Assembly (NCBI RefSeq): GCF_003426775.1
Contig: NZ_QJUG01000002.1
Coordinates: forward strand, 1-64,000
Length of the DNA: 64,000 nucleotides
Direction of reading: 5' to 3'
Source of the DNA: Allorhizocola rhizosphaerae
GTDB lineage: Bacteria; Actinomycetota; Actinomycetes; Mycobacteriales; Micromonosporaceae
The translations under genes were made by a program, and so were the position numbers. Numbering within the stretch: the stretch's first letter is position 1; every line of letters starts with the position of its first letter. Of the stretch, positions 42,895 to 51,821 are shown piece by piece. Below the pieces are notes generated by a model. The model was not told the DNA's origin, did no database searches, and saw nothing but the letters and a program-made list of their open reading frames with translations.

Positions 42895-43569
42895 CTACTG
42901 GGCCCAGCGGTAGCGGTGTTCGGGGCGGCCCGTGCCGCCGTAGCGCATGCGCACCTCTGCCCGGCCCGTCAGGACCAGATGTTCGAGGTAGCGGCGGGTG
43001 CTGACCCGCGACAGGCCGGCGAGCTCGGCGCATTCCGCTGCGGACAGGTCGGTGGCACTCGCCCTGAGGACCCCGGCTACCAGCGCCGCCGTGGTTTCTG
43101 TCAGACCCTTTGGCAAGGGGGTACCGGTTGAGGTGCGCAGCGTCCCGAAGAGCTTGTCTACATCGGACTGCGCTGCGGCCTCGCCCCGCGTGCCGAGGTG
43201 GTGCACGGCAGTACGGTACCGCTCCAGCCGGTCGCGCAGCGTGTCGAACGTGAACGGCTTGATGATGTATTGCACCACTCCACTGCGCAAAGCCGTGCGG
43301 ATGGTCTCGACGTCGCGCGCCGCCGTGATGGCGAGGACGTCCACCTCGGACCCGCCGGAACGCAAGCGCCGCAACACCTCAAGCCCTGAGATGTCGGGCA
43401 GGTAGATGTCGAGCAGCACCAGGTCGGGCTTTTGCGCGGCGACCGCTTCGAGCGCCGCCTCGCCGGTGTGGGCCATGCCGATCACGGTGAACCCGGGCAG
43501 CTTCTCCACGAAACCCTTGTGCACGCGGGCCACCATGAAATCGTCGTCGACGATCAGCACACGGGTCAT
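42895..43569 (-). CDS. CitB/DpiA-family response regulator
   Basis: 224 residues. The receiver domain has Asp8-Asp10, phosphoacceptor Asp54 (LVLLDIYLP) and Lys104 (IIKPF). The C-terminal part has the helix-turn-helix of CitB/DcuR-type regulators (LSAAECAELAGLSRVSTRRYLEHLVLTGRAEV). The start overlaps the kinase gene stop (ATGA). By family and context it probably activates the tctCBA operon in response to a carboxylate. Confidence 0.92.
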   Translation of the reverse strand: MTRVLIVDDDFMVARVHKGFVEKLPGFTVIGMAHTGEAALEAVAAQKPDLVLLDIYLPDISGLEVLRRLRSGGSEVDVLAITAARDVETIRTALRSGVVQYIIKPFTFDTLRDRLERYRTAVHHLGTRGEAAAQSDVDKLFGTLRTSTGTPLPKGLTETTAALVAGVLRASATDLSAAECAELAGLSRVSTRRYLEHLVLTGRAEVRMRYGGTGRPEHRYRWAQ

Positions 43570-45092
43570 CGCGCCACCGCCCCCAGCTCGGCTGTGAACG
43601 TGGCCCCGTCCACCTTTACCGTGCCACCGCGCGATCGGCAGATCTGCCGCACGAGGGCCAGCCCCAGCCCGCGGTGGCCGCCCGTGCCCTTGGTCGTGAA
43701 GCCGCTCGTGAACACCTTGTCGGCCAAGGGCTTCGCGACCCCGTCGCCCGAGTCCCGCACGGTCACGGTCACCGCCGCTCCCGTCTGTCCGATCAGGACG
43801 TTGACCCAGCCGCCCGCCTCGACCGCGTCCACCGCGTTGTCGATGAGATTGCCGGCGACGGTGACGAGATCTGACGACAGCACCTCGTCGACCGGGCCGG
43901 GCAGGGACGTGGCCGGGTCGAGTTCGAGCCGCACGTGCTGCTCCGCCGCCACGCTCGACTTGGCGACGATGAGCGCGGCCAGCGCCGGGTCGGCGATGCG
44001 CGACTGGACCTCCCGGCTCAACGACTCCTGCGCCCGGCTGGCCTGCATGATGAAGTTGACCGCCTCCTCGTAGTGGCCGAGCTGCACCAGGCCCGAGATG
44101 GTGTGCAGGCGGTTGGTGAACTCGTGTGCCTGCGCCCGGAGCGTGTCGGTGGCGTGCCGGCTCACGTCCAGTTCCCGCTGCAGCGAGGTGAGCTCGGTCT
44201 GGTCCCGCAGGGTCGTGACGGACCCGACCGTCTGGCCGCGCACGAGCACCGGCATCCGGTTGAGCACGAGCACCCGGGAATGGTGCAGGACCACCTCGTC
44301 GGCCTGTGCTGACGCGCCGATCAGCATGTCGAGCCCGAGCGCCCGCAACGACGAGCCCACCGGGTTGCGCGGCAGGTCCAGTAGCCGGATGGCCTCGTCG
44401 TTGGCCAGCGTCACCCGCCCGCTGGTATCGACTCCCATCAAGCCTTCCTTGATCCCGTGCAGCATGGCCTCGCGGTGCTCGACCAGCCCGGCGATCTCAT
44501 TGGGCTCCAGGCCCAGCGTCTGCCGCTTGACCCGGCGGGCCAGCAGCAGCGAGCCGGCAACCCCGATGGCCGAGCCCAGCAGCAGATACGTCAGCAGGTT
44601 GCGCGTCGAGTTGCTCAGCAGCTCCCACGTCGTCGGGTAGCTCTTGCCCACCGCGACCACGCCCAGCACCCGCCGTCCATTGGCCGCGTCGAGCACGGGT
44701 GCGTGCGCGACCAGAGCCCGGTCGATCACGCCCTCCCACGACCGCCCGGTGAGCGCGTCGCTGTCGCCCATTGCGGCCGGTCGGCCCTTGTCGGACCCGT
44801 TCAGCAGCATGCCATTGGCGTCGATCAGGAGCACAAAGCTCGGTCCCGACACGGCGCGGTTGGTCTCGGCCAGCGCGGCGAGCGAATCGTGCCAGGCCGC
44901 ACTGCCGAAGCCTTGGCGCACCGAGTCGTTGGCCGCCAGGGCTTCGGCGGTCGAGCGCAGTCTCTCCCCCTGCTCGCTGCGGAACGCGCTGTCGGCCTCC
45001 GCCAGGGACACCGCCGCGACCGCGCCGACCACCAGCACGACGATGCCGAGCTGGAAGAGCAGGAACTGCCGGGCCAGTGAGACCTTCAACAT
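43566..45092 (-). CDS. CitA/DcuS-family sensor histidine kinase
   Basis: 508 residues. TM1 (~10-32), an extracytoplasmic PDC/CitA-like sensor domain (~35-160, with GVVAVGKSYP), TM2 (~165-185), a cytoplasmic PAS domain (~205-300; GLMGVDTSGRVTLANDEAIRLL), then the kinase with phospho-acceptor His323 in QAHEFTNRLHTISG and ATP-binding motifs NLIDNAVDAV, DSGDG and GLGLALV. The family senses citrate or C4-dicarboxylates. It diverges from a tctC paralog with only 28 bases between start codons, so that receptor may present the ligand to the kinase. Confidence 0.92.
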   Translation of the reverse strand: MLKVSLARQFLLFQLGIVVLVVGAVAAVSLAEADSAFRSEQGERLRSTAEALAANDSVRQGFGSAAWHDSLAALAETNRAVSGPSFVLLIDANGMLLNGSDKGRPAAMGDSDALTGRSWEGVIDRALVAHAPVLDAANGRRVLGVVAVGKSYPTTWELLSNSTRNLLTYLLLGSAIGVAGSLLLARRVKRQTLGLEPNEIAGLVEHREAMLHGIKEGLMGVDTSGRVTLANDEAIRLLDLPRNPVGSSLRALGLDMLIGASAQADEVVLHHSRVLVLNRMPVLVRGQTVGSVTTLRDQTELTSLQRELDVSRHATDTLRAQAHEFTNRLHTISGLVQLGHYEEAVNFIMQASRAQESLSREVQSRIADPALAALIVAKSSVAAEQHVRLELDPATSLPGPVDEVLSSDLVTVAGNLIDNAVDAVEAGGWVNVLIGQTGAAVTVTVRDSGDGVAKPLADKVFTSGFTTKGTGGHRGLGLALVRQICRSRGGTVKVDGATFTAELGAVAR

Positions 45093-45120
45093 GCCTTCCT
45101 CGGGTGGTTACGCTGGGGCG

Positions 45121-46071
45121 ATGCTTCGCCGAACAGTACTCGCCGCTGCCCTGCTGGGTGTAGTGGCGGCCTGCGCGCGGCCACGCTCCGGCGACCTGCG
45201 GATCATGGTGCCGAACGCGCCGGGGTCCGGCTACGACATCACCGCGCGGACCATCGCGACCGCGCTCGACAACTCCGGGATCCGGCGCGGTGTCGAGGTG
45301 TTCAACCTGCCGGGCGGGCAGGGCGCCGTGGGACTGCAGCGGCTGGTTTATGAGCGCGGCAACGGTACCCTCATGATGCTTATGGGTTTGGGTCTTGTCG
45401 GTGCGCAACTGGAGGCCGGCCTGCCGGAAATCACCCCGATCGCCCGCCTGATCTCCGAGCCGGAGATCCTCGTGGTCACGCCCGACTCGCCGCTGCGGAC
45501 CATCGACGACCTGGTGGCGGCGTGGCAGCGGGATCCGGACAATACGGCCGTCGGGGGAGGTTCCGCTCGGGGCGGGCCGGACCATTTGGCGCCGATGCTC
45601 ATCGCCAGAGCGATCGGTGTCGAGCCGAAGCGGGTCAACTATCAGCAGTACGACGGCGGCGGAGCGCTGCTGGCGGCGATCCTGTCCCGGCAGGTGACGT
45701 TCGCGGTGTCAAGCGTGGGGGAGTGGGCCGGCCAGATCGACAAGGGCCAGCTGCGCGTGCTCGCGGTGACCGGCGACGAGCGCATCACGGGCGTGCGGGC
45801 TCCCACCCTGCGGCAGGCGGGCGTCGACGTCGTGTTCGCCAACTGGCGCGGGCTGGTCGCGCCGCCGGGACTGTCCACACACGACAGTTCGGCCTTGGCA
45901 GACCTGACGGAGCGGCTGCGCGGCTCGGCCGACTGGCGCGAGGCGATTGCGGGCCATCGATGGAGCGACGCGTACCTGGCGGGCCCCGGCTTCGGCTCCT
46001 TCCTGCGCGGCGAGCTGACCCGGGTGAGCCAGGTCCTCGGCGACCTCGGGCTGGGAGTGCCCTCGAACTAG
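45121..46071 (+). CDS. Second TctC-type receptor, divergent from the sensor kinase
   Basis: 316 residues with a lipobox (GVVAAC) and TctC features (IMVPNAPGSGYDITARTIA; FNLPGGQGAVGLQRLVYE; AVGGGSARGGPDHLAP; FANWRGLVAPPG). Unlike the copy at 38 kb it has no tctB or tctA beside it. Orphan TctC receptors next to two-component systems are known in beta-proteobacteria to act in signalling, and this arrangement suggests the same. TACGCT at 45109-45114 ends 6 nt before ATG 45121, indicating a leaderless transcript. Confidence 0.88.
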   Translation: MLRRTVLAAALLGVVAACARPRSGDLRIMVPNAPGSGYDITARTIATALDNSGIRRGVEVFNLPGGQGAVGLQRLVYERGNGTLMMLMGLGLVGAQLEAGLPEITPIARLISEPEILVVTPDSPLRTIDDLVAAWQRDPDNTAVGGGSARGGPDHLAPMLIARAIGVEPKRVNYQQYDGGGALLAAILSRQVTFAVSSVGEWAGQIDKGQLRVLAVTGDERITGVRAPTLRQAGVDVVFANWRGLVAPPGLSTHDSSALADLTERLRGSADWREAIAGHRWSDAYLAGPGFGSFLRGELTRVSQVLGDLGLGVPSN

Positions 46072-46080
46072 TCTTGGCGC

Positions 46081-46788
46081 ATGTGCACCGTGATCGTCAG
46101 CTTCGAGCCGGACTCGCCCACGCCGGTGCTCCTGGTGGGCGTGCGGGACGAGTTCCTGGATCGGCCGTGGGTCCGGCCGGGCCATCACTGGCCGCAGTGG
46201 CCCGAGCTGTCCGGCGGGCAGGACCTGCAGGCGGGCGGGACATGGTTGGCGGTCAACGAGGCCGTGCCGCGGGTCGCGTGCGTGCTCAATGGGATTGGCG
46301 AGCCGGCGGCCATTCGTCGATCGCGCGGTGAACTGCCGCTGCTCGCCGCGCGGGGCTTGGCGACCGAGGGCACGGGATACGACCCGTACCACCTGGTGGT
46401 CGCCTCGCCGCACGAGGTCTGGATGTCCACTTGGGACGGTGCCGAGCTGACGAGGCAGGAGCTCGGGCCGGGCCTGCACTTCATCGTGAACAGCGGGCTC
46501 GAAGGCGAGCTGGACTTCCCCGATCGGCGGGGGCGCGACGACATGCTGCGCCGGATCGCCCACTTCCGGCCGCGGCTGGCGTCCGTACCCAGGCCCGACC
46601 CGGTCAAGGACGACTGGGGCGACTGGCTGCCGATCGTCGAAGGGGACGGGCTCGAACCGCTCGAACCGCGCGCCATCGTGCTGCGGCGAGAGCTCGCGGA
46701 CGGGCACTTCTGGGGCACGAGCTCCGTATCGCTGGTGGCCCTCGGCCGCGACACACATCGATACGACTTCATCGATAAGAGTCGCTAG
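46081..46788 (+). CDS. NRDE-family (TANGO2-like) protein
   Basis: 235 residues starting MCTVIVSFEP; Cys2 would be the N-terminal nucleophile if Met is removed, as in Ntn-hydrolase-like NRDE proteins. The family motif is VGVRDEF (Asn replaced by Val before RDE), followed by GGTWLAVNEA (usual GGTWLG.N) and a C-terminal LRRELADGHFWGTSSVSLVAL. Eukaryotic TANGO2 is linked to lipid and heme metabolism, but the bacterial role is unclear. TAGTCT ends 6 nt before the ATG. Confidence 0.8.
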   Translation: MCTVIVSFEPDSPTPVLLVGVRDEFLDRPWVRPGHHWPQWPELSGGQDLQAGGTWLAVNEAVPRVACVLNGIGEPAAIRRSRGELPLLAARGLATEGTGYDPYHLVVASPHEVWMSTWDGAELTRQELGPGLHFIVNSGLEGELDFPDRRGRDDMLRRIAHFRPRLASVPRPDPVKDDWGDWLPIVEGDGLEPLEPRAIVLRRELADGHFWGTSSVSLVALGRDTHRYDFIDKSR

Positions 46789-46861
46789 ATCGGCGCCGGT
46801 TCCACCGGCCGATCCATGTGCCGCAGCCGTTTTGTCGGTGGGGTGGTCTAACATCGAATAC

Positions 46862-47779
46862 GTGTCCGGTCATGTTGATCAAAGGGCAGCTCTTGTCGCG
46901 TTGCTGCGTGAGCATGGGACGGGTTGGTCCGATATCGTCCATGACGTTCTCGAGCACGGCGATGCGATGACCGTCTTGGCCGCCAGGGTCGGTGCGGCGG
47001 ACACCTTGCTGCCCGACGGCGAGGCCGTCGAGCGGGCCCTCGCCGCCGCGTCAGATTTGATCGCCGGCTGGGAGGCGTGCGGCATCGGAGTGCACTCCTT
47101 CTTCGATACGACCTACCCGGAGCAGTTGCGGAGCGTCCATCAGATGCCACCGCTGTTGTTCACGCGGGGGGCGCTTAAGCCCGATCCGCGAGCGGTCGCC
47201 ATCGTGGGGACGCGCCAAGCGTCGGAGGAAGGCAAGCGGGCGGCCGCAAACGCCGCAGCGGCACTGACCGCATCGGGTGTGACGGTCGTGTCCGGCCTGG
47301 CCAAGGGAATCGACACCGCGGCACATCAGGCCACGCTGAGGTGCGGTGGCCGCACTGTCGCGGTGATCGGCACCGGCATCGACCGGTTCTACCCGGCGGA
47401 GAACGAGGCGCTCCAGCGTCGCATCGCCGCGGAAGGCTTGGTGCTGAGCCAGTTCTGGCCCGGATTCGCACCGACGAGGTTCAGCTTCCCTATGCGCAAT
47501 GCGGTGATGAGTGGTTATGCGGCCGCAACCGTGGTCATCGAGGCCGCATACCGCAGCGGCGCCAGGATGCAGGCTCGGCTTGCCCTTGAGCACGGTCGGG
47601 CCGTGGTGCTTCGTCGCGAACTGCTGGCTCACGACTGGGCCCGCTCCTACGCGCAGCGACCCGGCGTTTACGTGGTGGGCAGCATCTCTGAGTTGCTCAC
47701 CGTGGTCGACGAGATCATCAATAGCGTTCCCGTGAGCCCGGCGTCGCTTGAGGAGCTTCCCGATTTCGCAGCCGTCTGA
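46862..47779 (+). CDS. DprA/Smf-like SLOG-superfamily protein
   Basis: 305 residues from GTG 46862 (TAACAT ends 7 nt upstream). An N-terminal helical region is followed by a Rossmann-type DprA domain: AIVGTRQASEEGKRAA, TVVSGLAKGIDTAAHQATL, VIGTGIDRFYPAENEAL and a short final part. Housekeeping DprA (competence, RecA loading) normally carries a C-terminal winged helix and lies near topA or rnhB; here both are absent. The SLOG superfamily also includes nucleotide-sensing members of conflict systems. The next gene, a phosphoribosyltransferase, overlaps it by 32 bases, implying a functional pair. Confidence 0.82.
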   Translation: MSGHVDQRAALVALLREHGTGWSDIVHDVLEHGDAMTVLAARVGAADTLLPDGEAVERALAAASDLIAGWEACGIGVHSFFDTTYPEQLRSVHQMPPLLFTRGALKPDPRAVAIVGTRQASEEGKRAAANAAAALTASGVTVVSGLAKGIDTAAHQATLRCGGRTVAVIGTGIDRFYPAENEALQRRIAAEGLVLSQFWPGFAPTRFSFPMRNAVMSGYAAATVVIEAAYRSGARMQARLALEHGRAVVLRRELLAHDWARSYAQRPGVYVVGSISELLTVVDEIINSVPVSPASLEELPDFAAV

Positions 47780-48527
47780 CCCATGGGCGATCGCTTATGA
47801 CCATGTTGCCCGCCAGTCCAACTTTCTTAAGAACCCACTTCCGCCGGGTCCGGGGATATGCGTTGTCTGCCGCGGATACACCCGACCGGGCTATAACCGC
47901 TGCTTCAAGTGCAACGCCCACCATGGGATGGCCGGGGATAGCGTGGCGGACTTCGTTGTGCCCATTGCCTACAAGATCAATCAGCACTCGCACAATCTCT
48001 GGTCCTACAAGGCCGATCCACCTGTCGTGCAGGCTCAGGTAAGCCTCTCGGCGCTCCTGCGGGTCTTCCTTCGGACGCACTATCAGTGCCTGCGGGCAGC
48101 AGCGGGCGGCCGTTTCACCACATGGGCTCTCGTCCCAAGCACCAAAGGGCGCAGGGGAGCACACCCCATCGAAAGCCTATGGAATGGAGGCGGGTTGAGC
48201 CGTGTCCCGGCCACGGTCAACCCGCGCCACGACCCATCGAGCCGTGACTTCCACGCCGACTGGTTTCGAGTCGACTCGCCTTTGTCGGGTCATCGCACGC
48301 TCATCATCGATGACACGTGGACAACCGGAAGCCGCGCTCAATCCCTTGCTTATGCGATCAAACAGGCTGGTGCTGCGTCCGTCGTGACCGTCGTCCTCGG
48401 TCGCCACCTGAACCCGGAAACCCGAAACAACGAGGACATCATCAATCGACTTCGGGCTCAGCGACAGTTCCGCATCGAGCGCTGCGTGCTCGATGAAACG
48501 TCGAGTGGGCCTAGTCGATCACCTTGA
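47748..48527 (+). CDS. ComF-like phosphoribosyltransferase with zinc ribbon
   Basis: 259 residues from TTG 47748, the only in-frame start that keeps the zinc ribbon. The ribbon is Cys38-x2-Cys41...Cys52-x2-Cys55 (CVVCRGY...CFKC). The PRPP-binding loop is LIIDDTWTTGSR (~185-196), the type I phosphoribosyltransferase motif, and TWALVPSTKGRRGAHP resembles the preceding ComF segment. It overlaps the DprA-like gene. ComF and DprA both belong to natural transformation, but their pairing here without other competence genes suggests a separate nucleotide-linked system, perhaps defensive. Confidence 0.8.
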   Translation: MRSFPISQPSDPWAIAYDHVARQSNFLKNPLPPGPGICVVCRGYTRPGYNRCFKCNAHHGMAGDSVADFVVPIAYKINQHSHNLWSYKADPPVVQAQVSLSALLRVFLRTHYQCLRAAAGGRFTTWALVPSTKGRRGAHPIESLWNGGGLSRVPATVNPRHDPSSRDFHADWFRVDSPLSGHRTLIIDDTWTTGSRAQSLAYAIKQAGAASVVTVVLGRHLNPETRNNEDIINRLRAQRQFRIERCVLDETSSGPSRSP

Positions 48528-49134
48528 GGAAGGCGTCGGCCAGGACGGCGTGGCCGGGAAGGTTGGGGTGGATGCGGTCGTCCGACCAGTCGGTGGGTTT
48601 GGAGGCGGCCAGGACGCGGTCGTAGGCGAGCTGGGTGGGCACGTGCAGTGCGCCGAACTCGCCCGCCAGCCGGGCGACGACCTCGCAGTATTGGTCGGTC
48701 ATGGCCCGCTGCGGGTCGTTGCTGTCAGGCTCGATGATGTAGGGGTCGGCCAGGATGAGTTTGCAGGCCGTGGTTTCCACCGCCCGGCGCAGCAGGCTGC
48801 GATAGGTGTCTTCATATTCTTTGATGGGTACGCCTTCGTGCTCCCGCCCGTCGCTGAAGAAGCGCCACACGTCGTTGATGCCGATCATCACACTGAGCCA
48901 GTCGGGCCGGGCCTCGATGACGTCGGTGTCCCAGCGGGCGGCCAGGTGGCGCACGGTGTCGCCGCCGACGCCGTGGTTGGACCAGGTGAGCCCGAGCTCG
49001 GGATGGCGGGCGGTGACGAAACTGCGCACGAGGTTGAAGTATCCGTTGCCGAACGGCGGGTCGCCCCACGTCCGGCCGGCGTCGGTGATGCTGTCGCCGA
49101 TGAACACAACCCGTTGACCCGCTTGGAAAATCAT
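48511..49134 (-). CDS. SGNH/GDSL-type esterase
   Basis: 207 residues. Block I FIGDSITDAG with Ser15, block II GVGGDTVRHL, block III GINDVWRFF and block V DDRIHPN supply the Ser, Gly, Asn and Asp/His of SGNH hydrolases. There is no signal peptide, so it acts in the cytosol. It lies 2 bases downstream of the GH42 gene and is co-transcribed, so deacetylation of imported sugars is plausible; sialic acids are often O-acetylated. The 3' end overlaps the phosphoribosyltransferase gene by 17 bases. Confidence 0.85.
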   Translation of the reverse strand: MIFQAGQRVVFIGDSITDAGRTWGDPPFGNGYFNLVRSFVTARHPELGLTWSNHGVGGDTVRHLAARWDTDVIEARPDWLSVMIGINDVWRFFSDGREHEGVPIKEYEDTYRSLLRRAVETTACKLILADPYIIEPDSNDPQRAMTDQYCEVVARLAGEFGALHVPTQLAYDRVLAASKPTDWSDDRIHPNLPGHAVLADAFLKVID

Positions 49135-49136
49135 GC

Positions 49137-51065
49137 TTACACACCCTCCGGGTAGGACCACACCGCAACGTCGCGTGGATCAAGCTTAGCCGTGCCGATG
49201 AGCGGTGTTCCGCCCGGTGGAACGGCGACGGTCACCCGCTCACCGGAGTGGTTGAGCAGGAACAGATGCCGGCCGCGCCGGATCGCCTGCACGCCCTCGG
49301 GCAGGCCGGTCAGCACCGGCTGGACTCCGGCCTCGGCGCACGCGTTGTCCAGCAGCGTGCGCATCAGGCTTGGGGAAGGGCGGGTGGCTACATACCACGC
49401 GAGTCCTGCGCCATGGGCGTGCCGGGTCACCGCGGGCCGCCCGTCGTCGAACGTCGCGACCACGTCCGCGCCCTCAAGCGTGAGCCATTCCGACCATAGC
49501 GATGCCGTGTCACGCGTCCCGTTGAACGAGAGCATCGTTGGTTCGGACAACGGCCAGAACTCGTCCACGCGCAGGCCGAGCACCTCGCGCAGCGGCGCGG
49601 GATAGCCACCGGGATGAACCCGATCGTGCGCGTCGACAATGCCCGAGAAGTAGGACACCAGCAGGTGCCCTCCATTGTGGACATAGCGGGTCAGCGCGCT
49701 TCCGTCGTGCAGCAGATAGAGATTGGGCACCACCACCAGCTTGTAGCCGGACAGGTCCGCTGACGGGTGCACGACATCGCACGTCACATTGGCGTCGAAC
49801 AGCGGCTCGTAGTGTGCCATCAGCGTCTCGAACAGGTCGATGCGGGCCGGATGCGCGTCGCCCTCGACCGCGTGCCAGTTGTCCCAGTCGTGCAACACCG
49901 CGACATCGGCCCGGATCCGCCCGCCGCCTTCGACAAGGGTGAGTTCCTGCCCCAGCGCCCGGATCTCCTCATACACACGGGTCTGCGTCCCGCCGTGCGG
50001 GACCATCGCCGAGTGGAACCGCTCCGCCCCGCCCAGCGACTGCCGCCATTGGAAGAACATCACCGCGTCGGCCCCCTGCGCCACGGCCTGCCAGCTCCAC
50101 AGCCGCATCGTCCCGGGTGGCTTGGGCACGTTGTGCTCGCGCCAGTTGACCGCGCTCGGCGCCTGCTCCATCAACAGCCACGGCTGCCCGCCCCGGGCGG
50201 ACCGCACCAGGTCGTATCCGAGTGCGGCCTCCTTGTGTGCCCGCCCCGACACCGGATCGGGGTAGCTGTCGAGGCTGACGACATCCTGTTCCAACGCCCA
50301 TTTGAACGAGTCGATCGGCTTGTGCACCAGCCCGATGAAGTTCGTCGTCACGGGCTTGTCCGAAAACCGGCGCACGATCTCCCGCTCGGCCCGATAGCAC
50401 TCGAGGAGAGCGTCGTCGCTGAACCGCGCGAAGTCCAGCCGCTGCCCCGGGTTGAGCAACGTCGGCGCCGTCCGCGGCGGGTGAATCTCCGCCCAGTCGC
50501 TGTAGCGCTGCGACCAGAAGCTGGTCGCCCAGGCCCGGTTCAGCTCGTCGATCGTGCCGTAGCGAGCACGCAGCCAGCGCCGGAAATCCTCCGCCGACAC
50601 GTCGCAGAAGCATTGGCGCACATGGCATCCGAACTCGTTGCCGATGTGCCAGATGGTCAGCGCGGGATGGCCGGAATAGCGCGCCGCCACCTGTTCCACC
50701 AGCCGGGCCGCGTAATCCCGGTAGACCGGGCTCGACGGGCAGTAGTGCTGGCGCGAGCCGGGCCACAGGATCGTGCCATCCTCCTGCCGCGGGAGCACCT
50801 CGGGATGCCGGTGCGACAACCAAGGCGGGGGAGAGGCGGTCATCGTGGCCAGGCTCGCCCCGATCCCGTTGTCCGCGAAGTTGTCCATCACGCGGTCGAA
50901 CCAGCCGAAGTCGAACTCGCCGGGCCGCGGTTCGACGCTCGCCCATGAGAAGATGCCGACCGACATCAGGTTGACGCCCGCCCGCCGCATGAGCGCCATG
51001 TCTTCGGTCCACACCTCGGGGCCCCACTGCTCCGGGTTGTAGTCGCCGCCGTACCAGATAGTCAT
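49137..51065 (-). CDS. GH42 beta-galactosidase
   Basis: 642 residues starting MTIWYGGDYNPEQWG, the usual GH42 beginning. The acid/base is Glu144 (IGNEFGCH) and the nucleophile Glu300 (WLLMEQAPSAVNW). Cys109, Cys147, Cys152 and Cys154 resemble the zinc cluster of GH42. The trimerisation domain (YKLVVVPNLYLLHD) and a C-terminal beta domain follow. No signal peptide, so it hydrolyses imported galactosides. It diverges from the GntR gene at 51144, and GGACAT-GGG-ATGTCC lies 15 bases before its ATG, placing it in the putative sialoglycan regulon. Confidence 0.93.
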   Translation of the reverse strand: MTIWYGGDYNPEQWGPEVWTEDMALMRRAGVNLMSVGIFSWASVEPRPGEFDFGWFDRVMDNFADNGIGASLATMTASPPPWLSHRHPEVLPRQEDGTILWPGSRQHYCPSSPVYRDYAARLVEQVAARYSGHPALTIWHIGNEFGCHVRQCFCDVSAEDFRRWLRARYGTIDELNRAWATSFWSQRYSDWAEIHPPRTAPTLLNPGQRLDFARFSDDALLECYRAEREIVRRFSDKPVTTNFIGLVHKPIDSFKWALEQDVVSLDSYPDPVSGRAHKEAALGYDLVRSARGGQPWLLMEQAPSAVNWREHNVPKPPGTMRLWSWQAVAQGADAVMFFQWRQSLGGAERFHSAMVPHGGTQTRVYEEIRALGQELTLVEGGGRIRADVAVLHDWDNWHAVEGDAHPARIDLFETLMAHYEPLFDANVTCDVVHPSADLSGYKLVVVPNLYLLHDGSALTRYVHNGGHLLVSYFSGIVDAHDRVHPGGYPAPLREVLGLRVDEFWPLSEPTMLSFNGTRDTASLWSEWLTLEGADVVATFDDGRPAVTRHAHGAGLAWYVATRPSPSLMRTLLDNACAEAGVQPVLTGLPEGVQAIRRGRHLFLLNHSGERVTVAVPPGGTPLIGTAKLDPRDVAVWSYPEGV

Positions 51066-51080
51066 TATGCTCCAAACGTG

Positions 51081-51095
51081 GGACATGGGATGTCC
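51081..51095. promoter_or_regulatory. GntR operator candidate, site 1
   Basis: Perfect inverted repeat GGACAT-GGG-ATGTCC between the divergent GH42 and GntR genes. Near-identical sites lie before the sialidase gene and the transporter operon. Confidence 0.7.
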
Positions 51096-51143
51096 CTGCA
51101 CGAAGCTAGAGTGACATCCAAACATGCGTCAAGCGGAGGTTCG

Positions 51144-51821
51144 ATGGCCAAGGCTACGGTCCAGGATCGCATCGTCGACCTGATCCATGAGCGCGGGCTG
51201 CTTCCGGGCGCGCCCATGCCCACCGAGCCGCAGCTGATGGACCTGCTCGGGGCCAGCCGCAACAGCGTGCGTGAGGCCGTCCGTGCCCTGCAGGCACTGG
51301 GCATCGTCGAGATCCGGCACGGCTTCGGGACCTTCGTGGGGCGGGCCTCCCTCGACGTGATGAGCCCATCGCTGCGCTTTCGCATCCGCTCGGGTCCGTC
51401 CGGTGGCATCCACGCCCTGCGCGACCTGGTCGAGGTGCGCGAGCTGCTTGAGGTCGGCCTCATCGCGCGCGTCGCCGGCTCGACCACCCCCGCGCGACTG
51501 TCGGCATTGGACGCTCTGGTGACGGCGATGCGGACCGACCTGGAGGCCGACCGGGCGTTCCACGCGCTGCTCTACGAGTCGTGCGGCAACGAGCTCGTGC
51601 TGCAGCTGATCGATCTTTTTTGGATTGTGTACCACGACGTGGAGGCGCTGCTCGGGGCGCCGTCCGAGGGCAACGAGCAGATCGTGGCCAACCACCGGCG
51701 CATCGTCGACGCGCTGCGCCGCAGCGATTCCGACGCCGCCCAGCAGGCGATGCGCAACCACTTCCGCGACGTCAAGGCCCGCGTCGCCCGCGCGGAAAAC
51801 AAGGCTGAGCAAGCCGGCTAG
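51144..51821 (+). CDS. GntR/FadR-subfamily regulator (FCD domain), copy 1
   Basis: 225 residues after a GGAGG site. The winged helix (1-70) has MPTEPQLMDLLGASRNSVREAVRALQALGIVEIRHGFGTFV. The helical FCD domain carries the metal or ligand histidines in DRAFHALLYES, ANHRRIVDAL and MRNHFRDV. NanR, the sialic-acid repressor of enterobacteria, is in the same subfamily. The operator-like palindrome is 49 bases before its start. It resembles the second regulator at 55.6 kb over its full length. Confidence 0.88.
   Translation: MAKATVQDRIVDLIHERGLLPGAPMPTEPQLMDLLGASRNSVREAVRALQALGIVEIRHGFGTFVGRASLDVMSPSLRFRIRSGPSGGIHALRDLVEVRELLEVGLIARVAGSTTPARLSALDALVTAMRTDLEADRAFHALLYESCGNELVLQLIDLFWIVYHDVEALLGAPSEGNEQIVANHRRIVDALRRSDSDAAQQAMRNHFRDVKARVARAENKAEQAG

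Noticed and set aside
46862-48527. DprA-like and ComF-like genes taken as natural competence genes
   Set aside because: No comEA/comEC, pilus or recA-linked genes are nearby, and the DprA-like protein lacks the usual winged helix.
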